Assembly (NCBI GenBank): GCA_964534995.1
Contig: CAZHSC010000039.1
Coordinates: forward strand, 1-32,272
DNA length: 32,272 bases
Direction of reading: 5' to 3'
Source of the DNA: JAJTFW01 sp964534995
GTDB taxonomy: Bacteria > Bacteroidota > Bacteroidia > AKYH767-A > OLB10
Below are positions 1 through 8,902 of this stretch, one piece after another. How positions within the stretch are numbered: the stretch's first letter is position 1; each line of letters starts with the position of its first letter. Position numbers and translations under genes: made by a program. The notes beneath the pieces are model-generated. The model did no database searches and was not told the origin of the DNA. It was given only the letters and a program-made list of their open reading frames with translations.

Positions 1-1
1 C

Positions 2-1729
2 ACCGATATTGTAAGCAAACTTGACCAATCAAGCGTGTATTATAAATTCTTGCAGAACGACTTTGACAGCGACAATATTTTGCAAGTTCACAAAGGATAT
101 TTTTCAGGTGATAAAGGAAACGCAGACGAAAAAGTAAAAGCAGGAGTTGACGAAATTCTAAAAGACAAAAAGAAGCTACTTTCGTTTGAAAGTCCAACTC
201 GTTTCATTTTCTCCATTTGGGCATTACAAGAAGGTTGGGACAACCCGAATGTATTTACCATTTGCAAACTTTCCAATCAAGGAAGCGAAATATCCAAACT
301 GCAACAAATTGGGCGAGGTTTACGCATTTGCGTAAATCAAAACTTACAGCGTAACACGCTTAAAAATCTGAATGACGACCAGGAAGCATTTTGGAAAATC
401 AATAACCTTGATGTAATTGTATCAAGTAAAGAACACGGTTTTGTTGAGGCAATTCAAAACGAAATTTTAAGTAACTCATTCCTGATTTCTGAAACCTTTA
501 CCGAGCAAGAACTCATTAAGACACTTAAAGAAAAATCGGGCTTTGATGATAATACAGTAGTTACTTTGGTTGATGACATTTTGAAAGAAAAGAAAATGAT
601 TGTTCGCAAGGCAATTGTTGACGGTCAAAAGATTTATGAAAAATCGCCAGAGTTTTCTGCAATTCTGAAAGAACAAAATCTGCCCGAAGAACAAGTAAAA
701 GCAATTGAAAGCTTATTTGCAACCGATACAAACACTTATGTTCAGAAAGCCGAGAAGAAAAAAGAGAAAAAGAAAGTTTTCATTAAAGCAACACACTTGC
801 AAGAGTTTCAAAACCTTTGGAACGCTATCAATAAAAACGCTTTCTATGTTTTAGAAACTTTAACCGCAGAACAAGAGAGCCAACTAATACAAAACATAAC
901 AGCACAGATTGAAGCCGCAAACATTGAAGAAATTTTGTTGCAAACCATTCGTGCAGAGCTGAACGTAAACAAAATTGGCGAGCAAGGAGCAATTACTGAA
1001 AGATTAACCGATACCGTTTCATACAAAAGCAAAGTAGATTATTTGGAATTGGTTCGCACTTTATCCAACAACACCAAAACGCCTATTTCTTTTGTGGTAA
1101 AAGTTTTCAATGCTTTGAGTGATGATTTCAAAACCAAAATGCTTTGCAACAATCCTGAACAGGCTCAAAGAGAAATTTCCGAAATAATCAATAAGAACTT
1201 AATTGCAATGCTCAAAGCAAACATTAAGTATGACGGAATTAACGGAACAGGTTTGCCAAACGTATTCAAAACAGAAAAAGGCAAAACATACTTAGACACA
1301 GGAAGCGTTGGAAAATTCCAAAAGGAAATTGCAAACGACTTTTCTCTAAAAACAAAATGGGTGTTTGAAGAAGTGATTGAATACGACAGCGATTTTGAAT
1401 TGGAAATTGTAGAGCAAGACCCCGATATGGACAGCATTGAAATTTTCGGCAAACTTCCACGGCTTAAAATCAAAACTCCTTTAGGCGATTACAACCCCGA
1501 CTTTTGCTATGCTATCAAAAGCACCGAAGGAAACAAAATTTTCCTTGTAGTAGAAGCCAAAGGCTATAAATCGTCAACGGCAATCCCAGTAGATGAAAAA
1601 GGGAAAATTGATTTTGCTAAAAAGTATTTTGAAGCCTTAGCAGAACACTACAAAGACCAGGACATAAAAATTTCATTTAAAGAACGTATTAATAAAACGC
1701 AATTGGCGGCATTGATAAACAACGCATAA
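2..1729 (+). CDS. res: Type III restriction enzyme Res subunit, 5'-truncated by window edge
   Basis: This is the C-terminal part of the helicase/endonuclease subunit of a type III restriction-modification system, which translocates on DNA by ATP hydrolysis and cuts near unmodified sites in complex with Mod. The frame is open to the first base, so the true start and helicase motifs I-III lie outside the window. Counting from the GTG at 35, the second RecA-like domain shows EGWDNPN (about residues 66-72) and the motif VI-like QQIGRGLRI (about 90-98). Near the C-terminus, NPDF (about 486) and VEAKGY (about 505) form the PD-(D/E)xK nuclease core. The middle ~350 residues are a lysine- and glutamate-rich linker region. 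The stop is 4 bp before the mod ATG, so the genes are co-transcribed. The order res-mod is the reverse of the usual mod-res. Base composition is clearly more AT-rich than the genes after 4.6 kb. Confidence 0.92.
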   Translation, partial: TDIVSKLDQSSVYYKFLQNDFDSDNILQVHKGYFSGDKGNADEKVKAGVDEILKDKKKLLSFESPTRFIFSIWALQEGWDNPNVFTICKLSNQGSEISKLQQIGRGLRICVNQNLQRNTLKNLNDDQEAFWKINNLDVIVSSKEHGFVEAIQNEILSNSFLISETFTEQELIKTLKEKSGFDDNTVVTLVDDILKEKKMIVRKAIVDGQKIYEKSPEFSAILKEQNLPEEQVKAIESLFATDTNTYVQKAEKKKEKKKVFIKATHLQEFQNLWNAINKNAFYVLETLTAEQESQLIQNITAQIEAANIEEILLQTIRAELNVNKIGEQGAITERLTDTVSYKSKVDYLELVRTLSNNTKTPISFVVKVFNALSDDFKTKMLCNNPEQAQREISEIINKNLIAMLKANIKYDGINGTGLPNVFKTEKGKTYLDTGSVGKFQKEIANDFSLKTKWVFEEVIEYDSDFELEIVEQDPDMDSIEIFGKLPRLKIKTPLGDYNPDFCYAIKSTEGNKIFLVVEAKGYKSSTAIPVDEKGKIDFAKKYFEALAEHYKDQDIKISFKERINKTQLAALINNA

Positions 1730-1733
1730 AAAA

Positions 1734-3704
1734 ATGGCAGAACAAGATTTTATAAAAGCAGGCTTTAAGGTAGTTGGAACTGAACCCAACGAAAACAAGC
1801 TTTTGAGTTTTTTGAAAGAGAACTACCCAAACGTAATTAGAGACACCGAAATAAATATTGAAGAACTGAAAGCCGTTTTGGGCTTGCCCATTGACGAAAA
1901 AGTAAACGGCTACGGTTTAAACTTTGTAGGCAGAAACTTTGCAAGGGCAAAATATGCCCAAAAGACTGAAAAAGAATTACGTCTTAATAGCACGTTGAGC
2001 AAAAACATTGACACAACAGAAAATTTGGTGCTGAAAGGCGACAATTTAGACAGTCTAAAAATCTTAAAGAACCATTACAGCGGAAAAATTAAGTGCATCT
2101 ATATAGACCCACCTTACAATACAACCAAAGATGAATTTGTATATCCTGATAAATTTGACAAAGAAGAGGCGGAAGTTTTAGGATTAGCAAACTTGAGCGA
2201 AAGCGATTATGCAAGAATGGACTTTAGCTTTAAAACAAAAAAGAGCCATAATGGTTGGTTGGCGTTTATGTATCCTCGCCTATTATTGGCAAGAGATTTA
2301 TTGAGTAAAGACGGGGTTATTTTTATAAGTATTGACGATAATGAACAGGCAAATTTAAAACTACTATGTGATGATATTTTTTACGAAGACAATTTCATAG
2401 GCACTTTATCTGTAGAAAATAATCCTAAAGGCAGAAAAAACTCGGACTTCATATCAGTAAGCTCTGAATACCTTCACATTTATGCAAAGAATAAACTATA
2501 TACTTCATTTGTAGAAAACATTCCAAAAAATGCTAACGATATGGATGAGGACGAAGATGGCAACTTTGTTCATAATAGTGGTAAGAGAGTATTAGTTGGA
2601 GAGAACAGTTTCAATAAGATTGTAACGGATGAAACCTCTGATAAAAATTATTCAGTCTATTATCGAAAAGAAGATAAGTCATTGAAAATTATAAAAGAGA
2701 AATTTGGCGAAGAAAATTCAAATTTAATCACAGAAGGTTTTACGAAGTATTACTCCTATAATGGGCAAGAATTAGTAGAAAACACATATACTGCCAAAAA
2801 ATTTCAAAGTTTATTTGATGCAGGGGCTTTGGATTTTACAGAAAATAAAATATTTGAAAAGAATTTTAATGATACAATAAGAATTAAAAGTCAGTTAACC
2901 AATAAGAAATATGAAGCTATCGTAAATGGTAAGAAGCAAACTTATAGTTTGGAACTAACAACAACAGGTGCAGGAACATTGCTAAAAAAACTATTTGAAG
3001 CAACCGAACTATATTTTGATGCACCAAAAAATATAGGATATTTAAAACTAATAATTTCCTTATTCGAGGAAACCGACTTTACTGTGCTTGATTTCTTTGC
3101 AGGTTCTGGTTCAACTGGACACGCAGTAATGCAATTAAACGCTGATGATGGTGGCAACCGTAAATTCATTCTTTGTCAGATAGACGAACCAATTAAGGAA
3201 GATAAACCAGCTTACAAATTTTGTATTGACAATAATTTGCCGCCAGTAATTTCAAGCATTACAATTGAACGCTTAAAACGTGCAGGTGAAATAATTGTCA
3301 AAGAAATAGAATCAGAAAACAGCAAAACAGGAATGTTTGACGAGGAGAAAAAACAAGTTCCAGATATTGGCTTTAAGGTTTTTGACAGCGTAGAAGCGCC
3401 AAAATTAAAAGTTGATGACCAAGGGCAAATTTCAATCACAGAGAATGAAACAGATGCTTTAAGTCGTATTTACAATATGATTTTCACAGTTGGTTTAGAC
3501 GAGCCAACACAAGTTCCCGAAGAAGTAGTGAAAGATTGCATTTATAAAATCGGCAACCATTATTACATCACCAACAGCGATAAAATAACCAGTGATGATT
3601 ATTCGAAAGCCATTAAAAATGGTAAAGTATTTATTGACGGTTGGACAGCCAGCCTAAACGGGACATTGCAGAACTATAAAGAAGATGTGAAGATTGTGTT
3701 TTAA
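1734..3704 (+). CDS. mod: Type III DNA methyltransferase Mod subunit
   Basis: A site-specific adenine-N6 methyltransferase (beta class), the modification and specificity subunit of the type III system; Res needs it to recognise DNA. The motif order is that of the beta class: catalytic motif IV DPPYNT at residues 125-130, then a long variable target-recognition region (about 220-430), then the AdoMet-binding motif I FFAGSGSTG at about 454-462. The 656-residue length is normal for Mod and the frame is intact. It starts 4 bp after the res stop. The recognition region (about nt 2390-3050) is even more AT-rich than its flanks, as expected for a domain exchanged between alleles. No simple-sequence tract that would suggest phase variation was seen. 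The recognised sequence cannot be read from the protein. Confidence 0.94.
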   Translation: MAEQDFIKAGFKVVGTEPNENKLLSFLKENYPNVIRDTEINIEELKAVLGLPIDEKVNGYGLNFVGRNFARAKYAQKTEKELRLNSTLSKNIDTTENLVLKGDNLDSLKILKNHYSGKIKCIYIDPPYNTTKDEFVYPDKFDKEEAEVLGLANLSESDYARMDFSFKTKKSHNGWLAFMYPRLLLARDLLSKDGVIFISIDDNEQANLKLLCDDIFYEDNFIGTLSVENNPKGRKNSDFISVSSEYLHIYAKNKLYTSFVENIPKNANDMDEDEDGNFVHNSGKRVLVGENSFNKIVTDETSDKNYSVYYRKEDKSLKIIKEKFGEENSNLITEGFTKYYSYNGQELVENTYTAKKFQSLFDAGALDFTENKIFEKNFNDTIRIKSQLTNKKYEAIVNGKKQTYSLELTTTGAGTLLKKLFEATELYFDAPKNIGYLKLIISLFEETDFTVLDFFAGSGSTGHAVMQLNADDGGNRKFILCQIDEPIKEDKPAYKFCIDNNLPPVISSITIERLKRAGEIIVKEIESENSKTGMFDEEKKQVPDIGFKVFDSVEAPKLKVDDQGQISITENETDALSRIYNMIFTVGLDEPTQVPEEVVKDCIYKIGNHYYITNSDKITSDDYSKAIKNGKVFIDGWTASLNGTLQNYKEDVKIVF

Positions 3705-3738
3705 GCCATCGCATTTCAAAAAATATGTACAAGAGCAT

Positions 3739-4524
3739 ATGAGTATTTCAAAGCAATTAATAAACGGTTTCATAAAATCAGAATTAGAACTTTTCAAAAA
3801 ACAATTTAACGAAAGTCCTGTTCCTGAAATTCAGGAGGAAAGAAGTTTAGCCATTGCTTGGTTGTGCTATTATTTTAGGGATTGTGTAAGCAGTGAAAAC
3901 GTATCTTCCATTATTCGGTTTGTAGGTGAAGTTTATTCAAGCGAGAATTATAGCACATACGGTTGGTTTAGAATTTCTGCTCTGCAAGCATCTGCCTTTA
4001 TACTAACTTCTGATAATTTCTATGCCAACTCGTTAATACAAAATATAGACTGTGGGCAAGGTTGGGCAAGAGGTTTTATTATTGAAAGTGCAAGTATTAT
4101 TTGTCCCCTACTTTCATTCGGAAATAATAAACTCAAAAGAGCCACCGAAAAAAATATTAAATACTCTCACGCTTTTTACGAAGAGAACATTATCCTGTAT
4201 TTATCTACAAACGGCTTACGCGAAGAAAAAATAAATTGGTTAGTACATCAAATCAACATTGACGAGAATGATAATCATAGAAATTTTCTTAATGGTCTTA
4301 AAAATGCTGGACGATTACAGCAATCAGGATTTTTTATAACAACATTTAGCAAAGCTAAGTCTTACATACTATTTAAGATGCTCAGTCAACCATTACTTAC
4401 CGAGTTTCAACAAAAGCTATTTGACAATAATGATTTATCTTTCAATAAATTAACCGAACTCGAAAAGAGGCATCCTTTAAATGACTATTATATTGATTTC
4501 AGCTTTTTAAACAATGATAAATAG
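3739..4524 (+). CDS. Unknown protein encoded directly behind mod
   Basis: I do not recognise this 261-residue protein. It looks soluble and mostly alpha-helical, with many aromatic residues, no signal peptide, no membrane segment and no obvious nucleotide-binding or nuclease motif. I chose the ATG at 3739 (MSISKQLINGF). A GTG at 3694 in the same frame would overlap the end of mod by 11 bp, but its added residues look unstructured. It shares strand, AT-rich composition and tight spacing with res and mod, so it probably travels with them. It could be an accessory or regulatory part of the restriction locus, or an unrelated passenger; the sequence does not decide. Confidence 0.75.
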   Translation: MSISKQLINGFIKSELELFKKQFNESPVPEIQEERSLAIAWLCYYFRDCVSSENVSSIIRFVGEVYSSENYSTYGWFRISALQASAFILTSDNFYANSLIQNIDCGQGWARGFIIESASIICPLLSFGNNKLKRATEKNIKYSHAFYEENIILYLSTNGLREEKINWLVHQINIDENDNHRNFLNGLKNAGRLQQSGFFITTFSKAKSYILFKMLSQPLLTEFQQKLFDNNDLSFNKLTELEKRHPLNDYYIDFSFLNNDK

Positions 4525-4591
4525 CCAACGCATACAGGCACACACATTGCCAAACCGCACAATAAACGCCATTCGGCAAAACGTGTTAAAA
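4525..4591. other. Right edge of the restriction island
   Basis: These 67 bases separate the AT-rich island from GC-richer native sequence. They hold short opposed words (TTGCC ... GGCAA, CAACG ... CGTGTT) but no clear integrase core site or target duplication. The left partner edge is outside the window. Confidence 0.4.
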
Positions 4592-4624
4592 ATACGGCGG
4601 TGACCTGGCTGAAAGGAGCCGTAT
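4587..4624 (-). terminator. Probable intrinsic terminator of the small membrane gene
   Basis: Read on the minus strand, ATACGGC (4624-4618) pairs with GCCGTAT (4598-4592) over a 19-nt loop, followed directly by TTTTTAAC. It lies 17 bp after the stop at 4641. The long loop makes it moderate rather than strong. Confidence 0.5.
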
Positions 4625-4640
4625 GATGCATAACACCCGG

Positions 4641-4823
4641 TTAGTCCAGCGCTGCCTGATTCACGGATTCACTTTTCACAATCAGCTTTGCACCCAGCCA
4701 GGCCATGGGTAAATAGGCAAGCGCGATGTCCGTCACCGAAAACCACAGGGGCGATGGCAGCAACATCACATTGCTGATACCGCCAATAAGAAACAGTACA
4801 CCCACGCTTATCGCCAACTTCAT
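4641..4823 (-). CDS. Small membrane protein, C-terminal half of a split gene
   Basis: A 60-residue protein with two hydrophobic segments (AISVGVLFLIGGISNVMLL and a second from about 32 to 50). Its ATG overlaps the TGA of the upstream reading frame by 4 bp (ATGA). I remember intact Bacteroidota relatives as single membrane proteins of roughly 140-150 residues in which the two parts join as ...AASHKMK..., so this is more likely the second half of one broken gene than a separate gene. The overlap falls in an A6 run at 4823-4828. One extra A, or two fewer, would join the frames. Possible causes are a true mutation, programmed slippage or a read error. Confidence 0.6.
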   Translation of the reverse strand: MKLAISVGVLFLIGGISNVMLLPSPLWFSVTDIALAYLPMAWLGAKLIVKSESVNQAALD

Positions 4824-5080
4824 TTTTTATGCGAAGCAGCGATCAGCGCCGCAACGATGGCGCCGGCCAGTGTGCCGATGGCATGAGCCAGAAAAGGCAT
4901 GATAAAATGCCTGGGTTTAAAAAGATGCATAGATTCCTTCAGGCCTTCCAGGGTGGTAACGTCTGCTCCGGCCGGAGGCGGAATAACAGAACTACTCATC
5001 ATGATAATGGACATGTTAATGATACTTCCAAAGACAGCCCCGGCGATACCTGCCAGTATGTTTTTCAGGATCGGGTTCAT
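4820..5080 (-). CDS. Small membrane protein, N-terminal half of a split gene
   Basis: An 86-residue protein that begins MNPILKNILAGIAGAVFGS and has two membrane segments, near residues 5-32 and 58-82, separated by a loop with PPPAGADVTTLEGLKESM. The function is unknown; similar proteins are common uncharacterised inner-membrane proteins in Bacteroidota. The frame ends in TGA inside the A6 run and overlaps the ATG of the C-terminal half. A perfect consensus promoter lies 72 bp upstream (5152-5182), so the locus is transcribed. If the downstream frame is translated by coupling, the cell would make two partner peptides instead of one four-helix protein. Confidence 0.65.
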   Translation of the reverse strand: MNPILKNILAGIAGAVFGSIINMSIIMMSSSVIPPPAGADVTTLEGLKESMHLFKPRHFIMPFLAHAIGTLAGAIVAALIAASHKK

Positions 5081-5151
5081 AAGAAAGAATTTTTTAAATT
5101 AAGATTTCAACGATTTTGCCTCAAAGCACCCCGCTTTTTCTTTTCCCGTAT

Positions 5152-5182
5152 CAAATATAAAATTTTTTCAATACCCATCAAA
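5152..5182 (-). promoter_or_regulatory. Perfect Bacteroidota housekeeping promoter
   Basis: On the minus strand TTTG (5182-5179) is followed by exactly 19 nt and then TATATTTG (5159-5152), matching the TTTG-N19-TAnnTTTG consensus of the primary sigma factor in this phylum. It predicts a leader of about 65-70 nt before the ATG at 5080. Confidence 0.75.
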
Positions 5183-5331
5183 AATTATTCATATTTCCCG
5201 ACATACGGAAAAACGATTGATACCCTGTTCTCCAATGCGACGCTTGTTAACCACAGGGCCTGCCGGTATGCGCAATAACAGCATACAAATACCCGTAGCA
5301 AAACTCAGTTTATCCTTCCGTTGAAGCAGGA

Positions 5332-7323
5332 TCAGGCTTCCCGTTTTTCCATGGACAGCGGGGGAGCCGGAGGAAGTCCCGTCACCTGCAGGATTTCCTC
5401 TTCATCGAGGGTCTCCCTTTGCAGCAGGGCCATCGCGAGGACGTCCAGTTGCCGGCGGTGTTCTTTTAACAGCCTGAGGGCTTCCGCATGACAGGATTCA
5501 ATAATTTTCTGAACCTCTTCGTCAATCTTTCTGGATGTATCCTCACTCAGATTCTTAGTAGCGGCATATCCGTCAATACCCCCGCTCAGAAACTCATTTT
5601 GTTTAGGCGATAACTGCACAAGCCCGAGGGTATGGCTCATCCCCCATCGTGTTACCATTCCCCGTGCAATATTGGTAGCCTGTTCAATATCATTTTCAGC
5701 GCCGGTAGTTTTGGTACCATACACAATTTCCTCTGCCGCCCTTCCTCCGAGTATGCCGGTTATTTTAGCAAGCAGATAGGCTTCGGGATAATTGTAACGG
5801 TCGGTATCGGGTCGTTGATAGGTTACTCCCAGCGCTTGTCCGCGGGGGACGATACTTACCCTGTGTACCGGATCGGCTCCTGCAATGAGCAAACCGAGTA
5901 TGACATGGCCCCCTTCGTGGTAGGCAATACGTTCCCTGTCATGATAACTCAGTAAAATAGGGCGTTCGGGTCCAAGTACAATTTTTTCGAGCGCATCCAT
6001 AAAATCCTTCTGTGTAACACAATCCGCATTTCTCTTTGCGGCGAGCAGTGCGGCTTCGTTCACGAGGTTCTTCAGGTCGGCGCCGGTGAGGCCGGGGGTG
6101 GCTGCCGACACTTCCCCGAAACTGAAATCTTTTTCCAGCGGCACCTTACGCGTATGTACTTTCAGGATAGCTTCACGGCCTGATTTGTCGGGAGGGTTTA
6201 CCACGATCCTCCTGTCGAACCTGCCGGCGCGCAGCAGGGCTTTATCGAGCACATCCGGTTGGTTGGTGGCGGCCAGTACGATGATACCTTCCTTGCTGGA
6301 AAAGCCATCCATCTCGGCGAGGATCTGATTCAGGGTTTGCTCCTGTTCGCTGGCGCCTCCAAAAACATACTGACCCCGCGAACGTCCGATAGAATCCAGC
6401 TCATCAATAAAAATGATTGCCGGCGCGTTTTCACGGGCAATTTTAAAAAGATCGCGGACCCTGGCTGCGCCAACACCCACTATCATTTCCACAAATTCAG
6501 AAGCGCTCATGGAGAAAAAGGGCACCCCCGCCTCCCCTGCTACGGCCCTTGCCAGCAAGGTTTTTCCGGTACCGGGAGCCCCTACCAGCAAGACCCCTTT
6601 GGGTGAAGTACCTCCCAGGCGCGTATACTTAGCCGGATTACGCAAAAAATCCACAATCTCCACCAGTTCATTTTCCGCCTCATCAATGCCGGCCACATCC
6701 TCAAACGTTACCCTTTCCTGTGCATCCGCGTCGAAGCGTTTTGCCTTGCTTTTACCAATACCCATCATGCCTCCGAGGCCACCCATACCGCCCGATTTCT
6801 GAGCACGGCGGAACAGCCATATATAAAATAAGATTAACAGGAGGGCAGGTCCGAACAATGCCAGCAACGAAACCAGAGAACCGGATCCGTCCTCTATCGG
6901 CTCCGCAAGAATTTCAACATGATGAGCCACCAGCAAGGTTTCAAGACCAGGGTCGGCAAACGAAGGAAGGATGGTGATAAATCTGTTTACTTCCACAGTA
7001 GCCGGCAGTTTGCTGCTGTCGGATAAAACTTCGGTATAGGGTACTTTAACAATAAACTTACCGCTGATCAAATCTCCCTTTGTGTAAATGGCTTTTACAT
7101 TTCCCTGAATTACCTGCTCCTTAAACAGTGTATAGGGAATGGTTACCTGTTCTTCCTCCTTAAATAAAAAAGTGCGCACCAAAAAGTAATTAAGGATTAG
7201 TATAACGATAAACCATATCCAGGTGCCCGGTGGTATTTTTCGTACTCCTTCATTTTTCCCCGGCAGGTTTCTATCAGGGTTTGAAGTGCTTTTCTGGCGT
7301 TTAAGTTGCCCGGAGGTATCCAT
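5332..7323 (-). CDS. ftsH: ATP-dependent zinc metalloprotease FtsH (divergent)
   Basis: A membrane-anchored AAA+ protease that pulls membrane and soluble proteins apart and degrades them. Segments in order: a cytoplasmic N-tail; a membrane helix at about 35-50; an extracytoplasmic domain at about 55-145; a second helix at about 150-171; a Gly/Met linker; and an AAA module with Walker A GAPGTGKT (248-255), Walker B IIFIDELD (303-310) and Arg residues in LLRAGRFDRR (363-372). The peptidase domain has HEGGH (469-473) and a later ENDIEQAT with the third zinc ligand Asp. The 663-residue length is typical. Two oddities: the pore loop reads MIVG where most FtsH proteins have MFVG, and LLRAGRFD has Ala for the usual Pro. 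This may be a second, specialised FtsH, since the genome probably carries a standard copy elsewhere. No coupling to neighbours; 223 bp separate it from the permease gene upstream. Confidence 0.95.
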   Translation of the reverse strand: MDTSGQLKRQKSTSNPDRNLPGKNEGVRKIPPGTWIWFIVILILNYFLVRTFLFKEEEQVTIPYTLFKEQVIQGNVKAIYTKGDLISGKFIVKVPYTEVLSDSSKLPATVEVNRFITILPSFADPGLETLLVAHHVEILAEPIEDGSGSLVSLLALFGPALLLILFYIWLFRRAQKSGGMGGLGGMMGIGKSKAKRFDADAQERVTFEDVAGIDEAENELVEIVDFLRNPAKYTRLGGTSPKGVLLVGAPGTGKTLLARAVAGEAGVPFFSMSASEFVEMIVGVGAARVRDLFKIARENAPAIIFIDELDSIGRSRGQYVFGGASEQEQTLNQILAEMDGFSSKEGIIVLAATNQPDVLDKALLRAGRFDRRIVVNPPDKSGREAILKVHTRKVPLEKDFSFGEVSAATPGLTGADLKNLVNEAALLAAKRNADCVTQKDFMDALEKIVLGPERPILLSYHDRERIAYHEGGHVILGLLIAGADPVHRVSIVPRGQALGVTYQRPDTDRYNYPEAYLLAKITGILGGRAAEEIVYGTKTTGAENDIEQATNIARGMVTRWGMSHTLGLVQLSPKQNEFLSGGIDGYAATKNLSEDTSRKIDEEVQKIIESCHAEALRLLKEHRRQLDVLAMALLQRETLDEEEILQVTGLPPAPPLSMEKREA

Positions 7324-7377
7324 GTCTGCAGGAGTTAAATGAAATATATTCCGTAAAATTTAAAGTAAATCTATAAA

Positions 7378-7391
7378 ATCCTCATGAGGAT
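7378..7391. promoter_or_regulatory. Perfect 14-bp palindrome between the permease gene and ftsH
   Basis: ATCCTCATGAGGAT is its own reverse complement and lies 54 bp upstream of the ftsH start. On the minus strand it is followed by TTTTATAG, so it may be a weak terminator for the permease gene, or an operator for ftsH. It is too short to decide. Confidence 0.35.
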
Positions 7392-7546
7392 CCTGTCCGG
7401 GAATAGTGCCTTTTCAATCATTATCGGGATTCTGCTGAAGCCTGTATAATTACGGATGCCTGTGATCTGAAAAACAGCAGCTGGTATTTCTCACTGCATA
7501 CAAGCTAATGCATGACAAGTACCCTCCGCAATTGCAGGTAAGGGGA

Positions 7547-8902
7547 TCAGTTTCCCGCGCCCGCCTCCACACAGGCTGCAGTTTTGAAATCCAGTTTCTC
7601 GAGGTGGACCAAATGTTTCTTAATGCGCAGCACCTGCATGATCAGGCCCACGATGAATACCAGCAATGTGAAGACCATCAGGGTATATTCCCAGTTCAGC
7701 ACCCCTTTCACGGGACCAATCAGTTTAGCGCCCGCAATGCGTCCCAGGTTACCAATGGTCATGTAAATAGTAAACTGGCTGGCCGACACTTTTTTCCAGC
7801 AACATTCCATGGCAATGGCGAAAATGCCGATGCAGGAGAACACATACAGAATTTGATAAATGGTCATGAAGCCTGCAATGTACACAGCATTCAACCAAAA
7901 ACTTTTTAAAAAAACAAAGGCGGACGTGAGCATGATCAGCACCACGAAATAAATGTTCATCATCCGTATTTTTCCAAACCTGTCAATCAATATTCCACCC
8001 AGCAGCATCCCGCTGATACCACCTACCAGACTGGCAGTGGCAAATGACTGCGCGTATTCCTGGTCGGTCCAGCCGAGGCCCTGTACCGTAAAAACAGGGA
8101 GCAGGGTGGCAATGAAGTTAAAAGCACATTGTGAAAAGAACAACATGACGGCAAGTATCAGGCTGTTGCGTAATGTAAATACATCATACAATGACTTAAA
8201 TATGATCTTCCAGTTTCCCAGTTGCATTTTTCTGGTTTCATGGGAGGCGCCGCCTTTTGTCCATGGAAGGATTTTTTCGCCGGGCCGCTCTTTCAGAAAA
8301 AGAGGTACCAGCATAATAATGGCTACCCCCACCGAAAGCATGAGTATTCCGGCTTTATATCCTTGAGAATTGAAAAGCCAGGTGCCTACGGCAAGGCTAG
8401 CCGAAGTGCCGATTATTTTTGAACCCCACATAAAACCATTCGCTCTTGCCTGTTGCGGCACAGGTACAATATCGATGGCCATTCCATCTGTCGCCACATC
8501 CTGAAATGCGCCAAAACAGCCCACCAGAAAAGCGGCTGCCATAAATTGTTCCAGGTTATTCAATGGGTCGGGAACGAATGCCATGGCCACAAAACTCAAC
8601 ACCAAACCCAACTGACCAAAAATCACCCAGGGCCTTCTTCTACCCATAGGCAGATAGGTAAACCTGTCCATCAGGGGAGCTACAATTACCTTGAAACTCC
8701 AGGGCAATCCTGCTGCCGCTACAAAGGCGCCGATTTCACCCGGACTTTTTCCGTTCATGGCCATCCAGGCGGGTATGCCGAATGAAAGCATGCCTTCGGG
8801 AATACCCTGGGCCAGATACAAAGCGATAAAATTAAAATATCGCAGGTAAGCATTTTCAGAAAGTGCGGGCAGACCTTTACCCTTTGCCAGGGAAACAATC
8901 AT
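7547..8902 (-). CDS. MFS permease of the AmpG-like (PAT) family
   Basis: A 451-residue inner-membrane transporter with about 12 hydrophobic segments. The N-terminal LYLAQGIPEGMLSFGIPAWM resembles the first helix of AmpG-type permeases, which import muropeptides for wall recycling. The loop after helix 2 has PLMDRF...GRRRPW, the conserved cytoplasmic loop of MFS proteins, and helix 4 has DVATDGMAID, close to AmpG. The central loop (about 210-235) is hydrophilic and basic. Substrate cannot be assigned with certainty: AmpG-like proteins in Bacteroidota are multi-copy and some may carry other solutes. No wall-recycling gene adjoins it, so context does not help. A possible -7 box lies at 8994-9001. 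Confidence 0.8.
   Translation of the reverse strand: MIVSLAKGKGLPALSENAYLRYFNFIALYLAQGIPEGMLSFGIPAWMAMNGKSPGEIGAFVAAAGLPWSFKVIVAPLMDRFTYLPMGRRRPWVIFGQLGLVLSFVAMAFVPDPLNNLEQFMAAAFLVGCFGAFQDVATDGMAIDIVPVPQQARANGFMWGSKIIGTSASLAVGTWLFNSQGYKAGILMLSVGVAIIMLVPLFLKERPGEKILPWTKGGASHETRKMQLGNWKIIFKSLYDVFTLRNSLILAVMLFFSQCAFNFIATLLPVFTVQGLGWTDQEYAQSFATASLVGGISGMLLGGILIDRFGKIRMMNIYFVVLIMLTSAFVFLKSFWLNAVYIAGFMTIYQILYVFSCIGIFAIAMECCWKKVSASQFTIYMTIGNLGRIAGAKLIGPVKGVLNWEYTLMVFTLLVFIVGLIMQVLRIKKHLVHLEKLDFKTAACVEAGAGN

Noticed and set aside
3694..3738. GTG start extending the gene behind mod
   Set aside because: It would overlap the end of mod and adds 15 residues of no clear structure; the ATG at 3739 is simpler.
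4525..4640. attC-like or integrase attachment site at the island edge
   Set aside because: CGTGTTA and GTTATGC words recall recombination cores, but their order and pairing do not form a valid attC hairpin, and the other island end is not visible.
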